From Rathayibacter sp. SW19 (GTDB lineage: Bacteria > Actinomycetota > Actinomycetes > Actinomycetales > Microbacteriaceae): a stretch of 64,000 nucleotides of DNA. The notes under the pieces were generated by a model. That model searched no databases. It was not told the DNA's origin and was given only the letters and a program-made list of their open reading frames with translations. This document shows, piece by piece, positions 1-7,515 of the stretch (position 1 is its first letter; each line of letters begins with the position of its first letter). The stretch spans positions 4,154,001-4,218,000 of the forward strand of contig NZ_CP133020.1 in the NCBI RefSeq assembly GCF_030866825.1. Reading direction: 5' to 3'. Position numbers and translations under genes: made by a program.

Positions 1-324
1 GTTACCGCCGTGGTCGTCCTTGCCGCCGAGCGCCATCGGGAAGGCGCGATGCACCTGGCCATTTTCAACGAGCAGGCTCAGTTGGCCGAACACGCGTGCT
101 CGATGCTCCTGGTAGGTCTGCCCTTCGATGCGTTGCATATCGGAACGAGCGGACAGCTTTCGCGCCGCGATGCGGGCATCCGGCCAGCTGCCGAGGAGTT
201 GGCGGCCGAGCGAGGCGATGTCGACCGTGACCGGCGGCGCATCCATGTCGATCGGACCCGTCGCAAGCGAGATTTCATCCGTGCGGGCGCTTCGTGCTTT
301 CGTGCGGGAGGCAATGTCAACCAT
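1..324 (-). CDS. Acyl-CoA oxidase/dehydrogenase, N-terminal part (runs off window)
   Basis: The reverse-strand frame opens with ATG at 324 and stays open to the window edge (108 codons), so the 3' part is missing. The protein starts MVDIASRTKARS and ends, at the edge, in LVENGQVHRAFPMALGG and KDDHGGN. From memory, this region resembles the N-terminal region of actinobacterial acyl-CoA oxidases of about 650-700 residues, which oxidise acyl-CoA to enoyl-CoA with FAD in beta-oxidation. The catalytic glutamate and the FAD-binding core lie outside the window. The family is inferred from the N-terminal pattern only; an ordinary acyl-CoA dehydrogenase is the alternative. No strong ribosome binding site precedes the ATG. 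Confidence 0.6.
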   Translation of the reverse strand, partial: MVDIASRTKARSARTDEISLATGPIDMDAPPVTVDIASLGRQLLGSWPDARIAARKLSARSDMQRIEGQTYQEHRARVFGQLSLLVENGQVHRAFPMALGGKDDHGGN

Positions 325-517
325 CGTCGGTCCTTCTTCGTGTTTGTGGTTCGCGTTCGTATCGCCTGTGCGGCGCTTTACGATTCGGTCACGTCACCTC
401 CACGCTATGCCGGATGCGCCGGGTTGCGAAGTCGTGCGTGCGCAAGTGACAAATTCACTGCGGATGCCGCGCGAACGGCCTGTGGAAAGTCACAGCGCCG
501 ACGGGTTCGTCGTGGGA

Positions 518-619
518 CCCTTCGGCAAGCTCAGGGAACGGAAACGGGCTCAGGGAACGGAAACGGGCTCAGGGAACGGAAACGGGCTCAGGGAACGGAA
601 ACGGGCTCACGGAACGGAG
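518..619. repeat. Dispersed repeat copy followed by a 19-bp tandem array
   Basis: Positions 518-540 are a copy of the dispersed CCCTTCGGCAAGCTCAGGGA family. Its last part has been amplified as 19-bp units (TCAGGGAACGGAAACGGGC) at 531-549, 550-568, 569-587 and 588-606, followed by a diverged partial unit. The array ends exactly where the DUF4436 stop codon lies (607-609), so it is 3' flanking sequence of that gene. The rest of 325-517 shows no gene I can support; it should hold the promoter of the acyl-CoA oxidase gene. Confidence 0.85.
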
Positions 620-1560
620 GGACCGACTCGATCGGCGCGCGCACCCCAGCGCCACCACGCGCTGACATAGATCACCATCCCAGAGATGAGGCCGATGACC
701 ACCCACAGAACGACCAGGTAGTCGATCCACGAGCCGATCGGCGGTGAGCCGGGCAGGAAGGTGCGCAACGGGATTGTTGCGAACAGCATCGCTGCCGTCC
801 AGCTCATGAACGACGGCTCGACCTTGCGTTTACCTCGGAACACGGAAATGGAGACGAACAACACCAGGGAAGCCATCACCACCATCAGGATGAGTAAGAC
901 GATCCCGAATGCGATCGTGCTGCTGGAACGGATGATCCGCAGATCTATGGTGGGGAGTTCAGATTGCGCAGCCGCGACCGTGGAATCAGTCGGCGTTTTA
1001 GCGGCAGGGTTGATCTTCCACTTCAGATTCCAGCCCGGAATGTAACCGGACAGACTTCGCACATCCGCCGGCATGGCAACCTTCGAGGTTCCACTACCGC
1101 TATAGGCGAACACGACGAGTTGCGGCACGCGGTACTGGTCGAGTGGCCAGTTTTCGACCGAGCCGTCAACGATGATGTCCAGAGGCACAACGGACGGCAC
1201 CGACCCCTGTGCGAAGGTGATCGACTGCTCACCGGCTGTGGGTGCGATGACGACCGTAATCGTTCGCGCGAACGTCAAACCGTCATCCGCAATCAGTTGT
1301 TTCGACGGCACGACCTGCATGTTCACATGAAGACGTCCTCCCGCCGCATTCACCGCATCCGGACTCAGCAACACCGTGACGCCGCCGGCCGGCGGGGGCT
1401 CGTCGAGCGTGCCGAGCGGGGCAAACCGGCCGCTGGACGCATAGAGCCCGATCACTACGAGGTACACCAGAACGGCGACCAGCGCCATACCGCCGCCAAG
1501 CGCAAAGCGGCGTGGAATGCGCGGCTTCTTCGCTGGCGTCGGCGCCGAGTCTGGGCTCAC
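607..1560 (-). CDS. DUF4436-like membrane protein
   Basis: A 317-residue protein if started at GTG 1560 (VSPDSAPTPAKK). The frame is open to 2079, but the upstream part overlaps the divergent DUF1697 gene and looks like antisense sequence. There is an N-terminal TM segment (about residues 18-42), a long soluble beta-type region ending near ELPTIDLRIIRSSS, then TM helices near residues 215-240, 255-275 and 280-305 with a short charged loop (FRGKRKVEPS). One N-terminal anchor, an extracytoplasmic domain and a cluster of C-terminal helices match the DUF4436 family known from mycobacteria and other actinobacteria, whose function is unknown. It ends inside the 19-bp tandem array. Confidence 0.6.
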   Translation of the reverse strand: MSPDSAPTPAKKPRIPRRFALGGGMALVAVLVYLVVIGLYASSGRFAPLGTLDEPPPAGGVTVLLSPDAVNAAGGRLHVNMQVVPSKQLIADDGLTFARTITVVIAPTAGEQSITFAQGSVPSVVPLDIIVDGSVENWPLDQYRVPQLVVFAYSGSGTSKVAMPADVRSLSGYIPGWNLKWKINPAAKTPTDSTVAAAQSELPTIDLRIIRSSSTIAFGIVLLILMVVMASLVLFVSISVFRGKRKVEPSFMSWTAAMLFATIPLRTFLPGSPPIGSWIDYLVVLWVVIGLISGMVIYVSAWWRWGARADRVGPSVP

Positions 1561-1638
1561 GCTGCCGAGCTTAGCGGCGCACCACACTAATATTGGCAAG
1601 CGGCGCAGGCACACGGCATGCTTTACCAGGAGGCATTG

Positions 1639-2187
1639 GTGTCGATGAAGAGATATGTTGCTCTGTTGCGCGGAGTCAATGTCGGTGGAATCAACATCAA
1701 GATGGCCGACCTTGCGGCGCTGTTCCGCGAACGCGGTTTCGGCGCCGTGAAGACAGTGCTGGCTAGCGGCAATGTGGTTTTTCAGGCGGATGCGCCCGCT
1801 GCGGAACTGCGGCCGCTGATCGAAGCAGCGCTGCGCGAGCGCTTCGGCTACGAAGCGTGGGTGCACGTGCTGACGCTCGACGAGCTCCAACGGGTCGTCG
1901 ATGCATTCCCGTTCGATGCACAGCGCGAGGGCTGGCATCCGTATGTCATTTTCGTGATCGACGAGGAACCGATCGACAACGGTCCCCGCTCCGTGTTGCT
2001 CGACCTTGACCTTGACCCGGCACTGGAGAGCATCGCGGACGGCGACGGCGTGCTCTATTGGACCGTCGAGCGAGGGCATACGGTCGACAGCGTCGTCGGA
2101 AAAGCCTCGTCGCGCGCCCGCTTCAAGGCGTTGACGACGACGCGCAATCTACGCACATTGATTAGATTGCTTGACGAGGGCAGGTGA
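1639..2187 (+). CDS. DUF1697 family protein
   Basis: A 182-residue protein with the characteristic DUF1697 N-terminus KRYVALLRGVNVGG and the following VKTVLASGNVVF. The family is widespread in bacteria and has no defined biochemical role. I chose GTG 1639 because AGGAGG at 1628-1633 is 5 nt upstream; ATG 1645 is the alternative. The frame also opens further upstream at 1618, but without such a ribosome binding site. The stop overlaps the start of the next gene by 4 bp (GTGA at 2184-2187), so the two are translationally coupled. Confidence 0.8.
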   Translation: MSMKRYVALLRGVNVGGINIKMADLAALFRERGFGAVKTVLASGNVVFQADAPAAELRPLIEAALRERFGYEAWVHVLTLDELQRVVDAFPFDAQREGWHPYVIFVIDEEPIDNGPRSVLLDLDLDPALESIADGDGVLYWTVERGHTVDSVVGKASSRARFKALTTTRNLRTLIRLLDEGR

Positions 2188-2771
2188 TTCCGGTGACCGA
2201 ACGCGAGATCGTGTTCTGCGAGAACGCCGATGCGTGGGAGCGTTGGCTCCACGATCAGCACGCCTCAAGCGACGGCATCCGGTTGGCAATCGCGAAGAAG
2301 GGCGGGACGCGGCCAAGCGTCAGTTACTCCGAGGCTGTGGAGGTCGCACTGTGCTATGGCTGGATCGACGGGCAGGTCGGCCGGTTGAACGACGATCACT
2401 ATGTGCAGCTGTTCACACCGCGGCGAGCGCGCAGCATCTGGTCGAAGATCAATCGCGAAAAAGCGACGCGGCTGATCGAATCAGGTCGTATGCAGCCGGC
2501 AGGACTACGTGAAATCGAGCGAGCCCGGGCAGATGGCCGGTGGGACGCCGCTTACGCGTCGCACAGCACGGCGGAGGTGCCGGACGATCTGGCCGCAGCG
2601 CTGGCGGCCAGCCCCGCGGCATCCGCGTTCTTTGCGACTCTGACGAGTCAGAATCGGTTCGCCATCCTGTTCCGGATCGGAAACGTGAAGCGTGCGGAAA
2701 CCCGTGCCCGCAAAATCGCCGAGTATGTGGCGATGTTGGAGCGCGGAGAGACGGTGTACCCGCAGCGGTAG
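2184..2771 (+). CDS. YdeI/OmpD-associated family protein
   Basis: A 195-residue protein. The motifs WLHDQHASSDGIRLAIAKKG, VEVALCYGWIDGQ and FTPRRARSIWSKIN are typical of the YdeI family (bacteriocin-protection / OmpD-associated-like), whose molecular function is unclear. GTG 2184 overlaps the upstream DUF1697 stop by 4 bp. GTG 2193 is a weaker alternative start. The C-terminal FATLTSQNRFAILFRIGNVK also fits the family, and the length is normal. It converges on recQ, with a hairpin-forming dispersed repeat between the two stops. Confidence 0.8.
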   Translation: MIPVTEREIVFCENADAWERWLHDQHASSDGIRLAIAKKGGTRPSVSYSEAVEVALCYGWIDGQVGRLNDDHYVQLFTPRRARSIWSKINREKATRLIESGRMQPAGLREIERARADGRWDAAYASHSTAEVPDDLAAALAASPAASAFFATLTSQNRFAILFRIGNVKRAETRARKIAEYVAMLERGETVYPQR

Positions 2772-2783
2772 GCGACTGCCGGT

Positions 2784-2821
2784 GGTCTCGATACGGCCGC
2801 GAGCGGCCTACTCGACCAACG
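2784..2821. repeat. Dispersed hairpin repeat between convergent genes, likely bidirectional terminator
   Basis: One copy of the GGTCTCGATACG...CTACTCGACC family. Its centre is a 6-bp GC stem (GGCCGC 2795-2800, GCGGCC 2803-2808) with a 2-nt loop. It lies between the convergent ydeI-like and recQ genes, and the reverse complement of its right end supplies the recQ stop codon (TAG, 2810-2808). A terminator role is inferred; there is no clear T-tract. Confidence 0.65.
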
Positions 2822-4964
2822 ATGAGTCGGATGCCACCACGTCGAGCAACTGCTGCCCATAGGTTTCGAGCTTCTTCGCTCCGATGCCGCTGATGCCGTC
2901 GAGTTCCGCGAGCGTAGCCGGTCGGGTCAGTGCCACGCCGCGCAACGTTGCATCACCGAACACGATATAGGCGGGAACTCCCTGTGCGCGCGCCCGTTCG
3001 CCGCGCCACGCGCGCAGCGCCTCGAATAGCGCTAGGGCCGATTCCGGAAGCTCCGCCAGGGCGCCTTTCGACCCGGATGCCGCGCGCGAGCGAGCGGGCC
3101 GCTCGACTTCGCGCCGCAACTGCACCACATGTGATCCAGACAGCACCTTGGCGCTGGCTGGCGTGATCGCGAGCGTGCCGTAGCCGTCGTCGTTGACCTT
3201 CAAGAGCCCCTGCGCGAGCAGTTGCCTCACGACGCCGCGCCACGCCTGATCGCTAAGCTCCTGCCCGATCCCCCAGGTCGCGAGCTGATCGTGCCGGTGC
3301 TGTTCCACGCGCGGGGTGCGCTTGCCGCGCAGGATGTCGATGAGCTGCCCAGCACCGAATTGCTGATGCCGCTCGCGCTTCAACCGCACAACCGTGGAGA
3401 GCAACTTCTGGGCCGGCACGGTGCCGTCCCAGCTTTCCGGGGGTGCCAGGCAGGTGTCGCAGTTGCCGCACGGCTGGGAGGCCTGGCCGAAGTAGGAAAG
3501 CAGGTTCACACGGCGGCACTGCACGGTCTCGCACAGCGCGAGCATCGCGTCGAGATGCGCGGACATTCTTCTGCGGTGGGCGAGGTCGCCGGGCGACTCA
3601 TCAATCATGCGTCGCAGCTGCACAACGTCTTGCAGCCCGTATGCCAGCCAGGCAGTGGACGGCTCACCATCACGGCCGGCGCGACCGGTCTCCTGGTAAT
3701 AGCCCTCGACGGATTTCGGCAGGTCGATGTGCGCGACAAAACGCACGTCTGGTTTGTCGATGCCCATGCCGAACGCGATCGTCGCGACGATGACAACACC
3801 GTCTTCGCGCAGAAAGCGGGCCTGCGTGCGGGCGCGGGTGGCTGCATCCAGACCGGCGTGGTACGGCATCGCGTCGATGCCGTTGTCTCGGAGGAGCTCA
3901 GCCGTCTTTTCGACTGTGTTGCGGCTGAGACCGTAGACGATACCGGCGTCACCCTGATGCTCACCGCGGATGAAGTTCACGAGTTGCTTGCGCACCTCGC
4001 TCTTCGCGACGATGCGGTACTGGATGTTCGGCCGGTCGAAGCTCGCGACGAAGTGCTCGGCGTGCTCGAGCTTCAGCCGCTGGGTGATCTCGGTGTGCGT
4101 GGCGCGGGTCGCGGTGGCTGTCAGCGCGATCCGTGGCACATCGGGCCAGCGCTCGGCCAATTCGGACAACGCCAGATAGTCCGGGCGGAAGTCGTGCCCC
4201 CACTGCGACACGCAGTGGGCTTCGTCGATGGCGAAGAGGGCGATCCGACCACGAGCAAGGAACTGCTTCGTCGCCTCGGACGACAGCCTTTCCGGGGCAA
4301 CATAGAGCAGGTCGAGTTGCCCGGTGAGATAGGCACGTTCAACGCGCGAGCGTTCAGCGGCATCCTGGGTCGAGTTGAGAAAGGCTGCGCGCACGCCGAC
4401 GGCCTTCAGCGCGTCGACCTGGTCTTGCATGAGCGCGATCAGCGGTGAAACGACGATGCCAGTGCCGTCGCGGATAAGGGAGGGGAGCTGGTAGCACAGG
4501 CTTTTGCCACCGCCGGTGGGCATCAGCACCACGGCGTCGCCGCCGCCGATCACGCGGTCGATCACGGCGGCCTGGTCGCCGCGAAAGGCGTCATAACCGA
4601 ACACGGAGTGCAGCACGGTGAGCGGATCGGCGCCGGCGTGAGGAGCGGCCGATGGCGGATTGAACGGGGAGCGGATAAGGGTTTCGGTGGGGGTCTCGAT
4701 ACGGTCGCTAGCGCTCCCTACTCGACCACCGAGGGTCTCGATACGGTCGCTGGCGCTCCCTACTCGACCACCGGGGGGCTCGGGTTCGTACTCATCAGTG
4801 CGGTACTCATCAGTGCCGTATTCATCCGGGGGCGGAACCAACTCGTCCGGATCCCACGGGATGTCGTCGGGGACATACCCGGGGATCTCGGCGTTCCAGC
4901 TCACCCGGCCATGGTATCCGGCTGGGCCGACAGCCTGCGGAGACGAGCGCGGCTCAGTGGACAA
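2808..4964 (-). CDS. recQ: ATP-dependent DNA helicase RecQ
   Basis: A 718-residue RecQ helicase. Visible motifs: Walker A PTGGGKS (about residue 150), DEAH box with CVSQWGHDFRPDY (about 244), motif VI GRAGRDG, a zinc cluster with spaced cysteines ending CGNCDTC (about 476-503), a winged-helix RQC region and a C-terminal HRDC domain (VPAYIVFGDATL...GIGAKKLETYG). It unwinds DNA 3' to 5' in recombination and fork repair. The start is uncertain: TTG 4964 opens the frame, GTG 4904 (VSWNAEIPGY) is possible, and neither has a good ribosome binding site. The N-terminal linker carries two 13-residue peptides (GGRVGSASDRIET) encoded by dispersed repeats, and the last codons (SSLVE) and stop also come from a repeat copy. 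Confidence 0.93.
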   Translation of the reverse strand: MSTEPRSSPQAVGPAGYHGRVSWNAEIPGYVPDDIPWDPDELVPPPDEYGTDEYRTDEYEPEPPGGRVGSASDRIETLGGRVGSASDRIETPTETLIRSPFNPPSAAPHAGADPLTVLHSVFGYDAFRGDQAAVIDRVIGGGDAVVLMPTGGGKSLCYQLPSLIRDGTGIVVSPLIALMQDQVDALKAVGVRAAFLNSTQDAAERSRVERAYLTGQLDLLYVAPERLSSEATKQFLARGRIALFAIDEAHCVSQWGHDFRPDYLALSELAERWPDVPRIALTATATRATHTEITQRLKLEHAEHFVASFDRPNIQYRIVAKSEVRKQLVNFIRGEHQGDAGIVYGLSRNTVEKTAELLRDNGIDAMPYHAGLDAATRARTQARFLREDGVVIVATIAFGMGIDKPDVRFVAHIDLPKSVEGYYQETGRAGRDGEPSTAWLAYGLQDVVQLRRMIDESPGDLAHRRRMSAHLDAMLALCETVQCRRVNLLSYFGQASQPCGNCDTCLAPPESWDGTVPAQKLLSTVVRLKRERHQQFGAGQLIDILRGKRTPRVEQHRHDQLATWGIGQELSDQAWRGVVRQLLAQGLLKVNDDGYGTLAITPASAKVLSGSHVVQLRREVERPARSRAASGSKGALAELPESALALFEALRAWRGERARAQGVPAYIVFGDATLRGVALTRPATLAELDGISGIGAKKLETYGQQLLDVVASDSSLVE
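4692..4772. repeat. Two dispersed repeat copies inside recQ
   Basis: Copies at 4692-4730 and 4734-4772 begin GGTCTCGATACGG and end CTACTCGACCACC. Each is 39 bp and they are offset by 42 bp, so the recQ frame is kept. On the recQ strand each encodes GGRVGSASDRIET, placing two near-identical peptides in the poorly conserved N-terminal linker ahead of the helicase domain. Confidence 0.9.
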
Positions 4965-5021
4965 TGACCGGGTTGTGGAAAACCGCGCAAGCGGCGGGAT
5001 CGCGCTGCCGTAGGCTGGACA

Positions 5022-5108
5022 GTGCGGGCTAAATCAGTGCAGGCTAAATCAGTGCAGGCCAAAACAGTGCAGGCCAAAACAGTGCAGGCCAAAACAGTGC
5101 AGGCCGAG
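5022..5108. repeat. 15-bp tandem repeat upstream of a membrane-protein gene
   Basis: Five units of 15 bp (GTGCAGGCCAAAACA and variants) at 5022-5036, 5037-5051, 5052-5066, 5067-5081 and 5082-5096, plus a partial unit to 5108. Each begins with GTG in the frame of the downstream gene, so initiation at any unit would add an N-terminal series of VQAKT-type pentapeptides. The array lies between the divergent recQ gene and the membrane-protein start at 5124. Confidence 0.9.
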
Positions 5109-5123
5109 TTCGACGGGAGCATC

Positions 5124-5750
5124 ATGGGGACACGCTGGGCACGCGTTGCCCGCGGAACGCTGGCGGCACTCGCCGCAGTGTTCGTGTCCGCACTGTTCCA
5201 TGTTCTCGCCGGCGGCGGAACTCCCGGCGCACTCGCCGTCGCACTGTCACTCGCGTTCTGCGTGCCCGCGTGCGTTGCACTCGCAGGCAAGAAGCTCTCT
5301 GTGTTGCGACTGAGCATCTCGGTCGTGCTGAGTCAGTTCGTGTTCCACGCGCTGTTCAGCCTCAGCTCCCCCGGCCCGGCGCGGTTCGCGGCCGGCGAGG
5401 CTGGTGGCCATCTGCATGCCGGGGGCCACCTGATCGCAACCGGTGCCGCAGCATCCGCTCACGTGTCGATGATGCCGGACAGCGTCGGCATGTGGGTCGG
5501 GCACGCTTGCGCCGCCCTCGTCACAATCCTGGCGTTCCGCTACGGAGAGGCCGCGTTCTGGGGGCTGCTGGCGACCGCTGCGGTGCGTATCGTCGGTGTC
5601 GCGGGCACGCTCGCCGACGCGCCGACCGGACCGGATGCGCCTCCTACTGCCCTCATCAACTCACAACCGGTCATCGTGCCACGCACGCTCCTGATGATCG
5701 GGCGGATGCGCCACCGCGGCCCGCCCATGCTCGCGCCAGTCTGCGCCTGA
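5124..5750 (+). CDS. Small membrane protein heading the copper gene run
   Basis: A 208-residue protein starting MGTRWARVARGT at ATG 5124, with GGGAG at 5114-5118 as a possible ribosome binding site. The frame is open upstream through a 15-bp tandem repeat (to 5022), which I treat as non-coding or optional. Four to five hydrophobic segments are visible (about residues 10-30, 35-50, 60-75, 115-135 and 140-160). The central loop is rich in His and Met (GGHLHAGGHLIATG, HVSMMPDSVGMW), a pattern consistent with metal binding. It is not a family I can name. Its place just before ycnI, copC and copD-ctaG suggests a role in copper handling, by inference only. Confidence 0.65.
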   Translation: MGTRWARVARGTLAALAAVFVSALFHVLAGGGTPGALAVALSLAFCVPACVALAGKKLSVLRLSISVVLSQFVFHALFSLSSPGPARFAAGEAGGHLHAGGHLIATGAAASAHVSMMPDSVGMWVGHACAALVTILAFRYGEAAFWGLLATAAVRIVGVAGTLADAPTGPDAPPTALINSQPVIVPRTLLMIGRMRHRGPPMLAPVCA

Positions 5751-5921
5751 CGATCTGCAGTGCTCTCGATCGTGCTGCCCACGAGCTGCACCGCCACGAA
5801 CAGCGCTGCGCGCAATTCTGACAGCCGGTCAGTTGCACTGCTCATTCCCGCGACGCCCGCGGGCCACTTACTCTTGCACTCCCAAAGGGCGCGCCCTGCG
5901 CCCGAGAAAAGACATCCCTCC

Positions 5922-6707
5922 ATGAAGAAAATCACGATCATTCGAACGGTGGCAACGCTCGGCGTCGCTTCGGCGCTGGCTCTGGCCGCTCCGCTGGCGG
6001 CGAGCGCCCACGTGCGCGTAACGCCGGACCAGGCGACGGCGGGTTCGTACGCGGTTCTCACGTTCCGCGTGCCGACCGAGTCAGCGACGGCGAGCACGGT
6101 GAAGCTTGAAGTCGACTTCCCAACCACAACTCCGTTCTCAACGGTTTCGTACCAGCCGATCGCAGGGTGGCAAACCGTTGTCACGACCGAAAAGCTCGCG
6201 ACACCCGTCAAGACGGCGACAGCAACGATCACCGAGGCGGTCAGCAAGGTGGTCTGGACGGCCGACGCCGCCTCGGTGATCGCCCCAGGCCAATTCCAGC
6301 AGTTCTCCGTGTCGGCAGGGCCGGTGCCCGACACAGGCAGCGTCATGCTGCCGACACACCAAACGTATTCCGATGGATCGGTCGTCGACTGGAACCAGCC
6401 GACGCCCGCTTCGGGTACCGAGCCGCAGCATCCGGCGCCCACGCTGTACATCAACGACGCACTGCCGAGCGCGTCGGGCGCGGCCACCGTGGCCACGGTC
6501 GCCACAACACCCACCGCAGATCCGACGGATGCCGCATCCGGATCGTCGGGTTCCAGTGACCTGCAATCCGCAGGCGTCTGGGTCGGGCTAGGCGGGCTGG
6601 CGCTCGGCGCAATCGCGCTCGTGGTCGCCGTGTTCGCACTCGCAAGGCAGGGCCGCGCGGCCAAGGCGGCCACCGGTGAACACAACGACACGGGCAGGGA
6701 CGCCTAG
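5922..6707 (+). CDS. ycnI: YcnI family (DUF1775) copper-binding membrane-anchored protein
   Basis: A 261-residue protein starting MKKITIIRTVATLG at ATG 5922. A signal peptide ends at ASA before HVRVTPDQ, so the mature N-terminus would be histidine, the copper ligand known in YcnI proteins. The DUF1775 core follows (LTFRVPTES, then PIAGWQT with the conserved Trp), then a Thr/Ala/Ser-rich spacer and one C-terminal TM helix (about residues 220-243) with a basic tail. YcnI is thought to deliver or store Cu at the outer face of the membrane. copC starts 3 nt after its stop and copD-ctaG follows, indicating an operon. Confidence 0.88.
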   Translation: MKKITIIRTVATLGVASALALAAPLAASAHVRVTPDQATAGSYAVLTFRVPTESATASTVKLEVDFPTTTPFSTVSYQPIAGWQTVVTTEKLATPVKTATATITEAVSKVVWTADAASVIAPGQFQQFSVSAGPVPDTGSVMLPTHQTYSDGSVVDWNQPTPASGTEPQHPAPTLYINDALPSASGAATVATVATTPTADPTDAASGSSGSSDLQSAGVWVGLGGLALGAIALVVAVFALARQGRAAKAATGEHNDTGRDA

Positions 6708-6709
6708 CC

Positions 6710-7483
6710 ATGCGGATGCCGACACGCTCGCGCGCAATGCACTCGCGCACAACACGCACGCACGCAACACACAGCACGAGACGAACGCGGATCTTCGCGA
6801 GTGTCGCCGCTGCGTTCGTCGCATGCGCGCTGGCGCTGGCCCCAGCAGCCGGTGCCAGCGCGCACGATTACCTCGTCGACAGCACCCCGAAAGCAGACTC
6901 GGTGCAGACCACGCCACTGAAGACCGTTTCCCTCACGTTCGATGACATCGTGCTCGACCTGTCGGGCAACGGCTCATCTGCGCTGCTGCAAGTCACCGGT
7001 CCGGATGGAGCGAACACGCACTTCGAAACGGGCTGCCCGACCATCGACGGCCGAGTCGTGTCAGCGCCCGTGGCACTTGGTGCTGAGGGCAAATACGTCG
7101 TCACCTGGCAGGTCGTGTCTGCGGACGGCCATACCGTGTCGAATTCGTTCGGCTTCAGCTATCAGCCGCCCGCGGGAACCACGGCCGCCGCCGGGTCACA
7201 GGAACGGCCTGCGTGCGGCAGGGCAGGGTCCGAGCCCACCCCGGCCGGCTCGGCAGCGGCCGGCGCGAACACTGCTGATCCGACCGCTGCCGCGAACGCG
7301 CCGAATTCGACAACCACTCCAACCGCCAACTCATCATCGCTCGGCATCATCATCGCAATCGCCGTCGTGATCATCGTTCTCGCGGTGATCGGCGTGATCG
7401 TGGTTCTGGTGACTGCACGACGGCGGCCACGCACTCCAGACGCCGCGGGCAAGGGCTCCGGCCCGGAGCCCGACGACGACTGA
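6710..7483 (+). CDS. copC: CopC domain protein, copper resistance
   Basis: A 257-residue protein with a long Arg/Thr-rich N-terminus, a hydrophobic signal (about residues 29-50) cut after ASA and the mature sequence HDYLVDSTPKADS. N-terminal His together with VVSADGHTVSNSF near the end of the domain gives the His/Asp/His copper site expected for CopC. A Thr/Ala/Pro-rich linker leads to one C-terminal TM helix (about 210-235) and an acidic end. CopC binds Cu(II) outside the membrane and works with CopD in import or tolerance. ATG 6710 lies 3 nt after the ycnI stop. An in-frame GTG or ATG closer to the signal sequence cannot be excluded as the true start. Confidence 0.88.
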   Translation: MRMPTRSRAMHSRTTRTHATHSTRRTRIFASVAAAFVACALALAPAAGASAHDYLVDSTPKADSVQTTPLKTVSLTFDDIVLDLSGNGSSALLQVTGPDGANTHFETGCPTIDGRVVSAPVALGAEGKYVVTWQVVSADGHTVSNSFGFSYQPPAGTTAAAGSQERPACGRAGSEPTPAGSAAAGANTADPTAAANAPNSTTTPTANSSSLGIIIAIAVVIIVLAVIGVIVVLVTARRRPRTPDAAGKGSGPEPDDD

Positions 7484-7515
7484 CATGAGCGACGACTCAG
7501 CAGGCGACGACTGAC

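Noticed and set aside
10..747. A 245-codon + strand frame over the first gene
   Set aside because: The opposite strand encodes a credible acyl-CoA oxidase N-terminus; the + frame is largely a translated tandem repeat (GTETGSGNGNG).
3222..4448. A 408-codon frame antisense to recQ
   Set aside because: Lies wholly inside recQ with all helicase motifs on the other strand.
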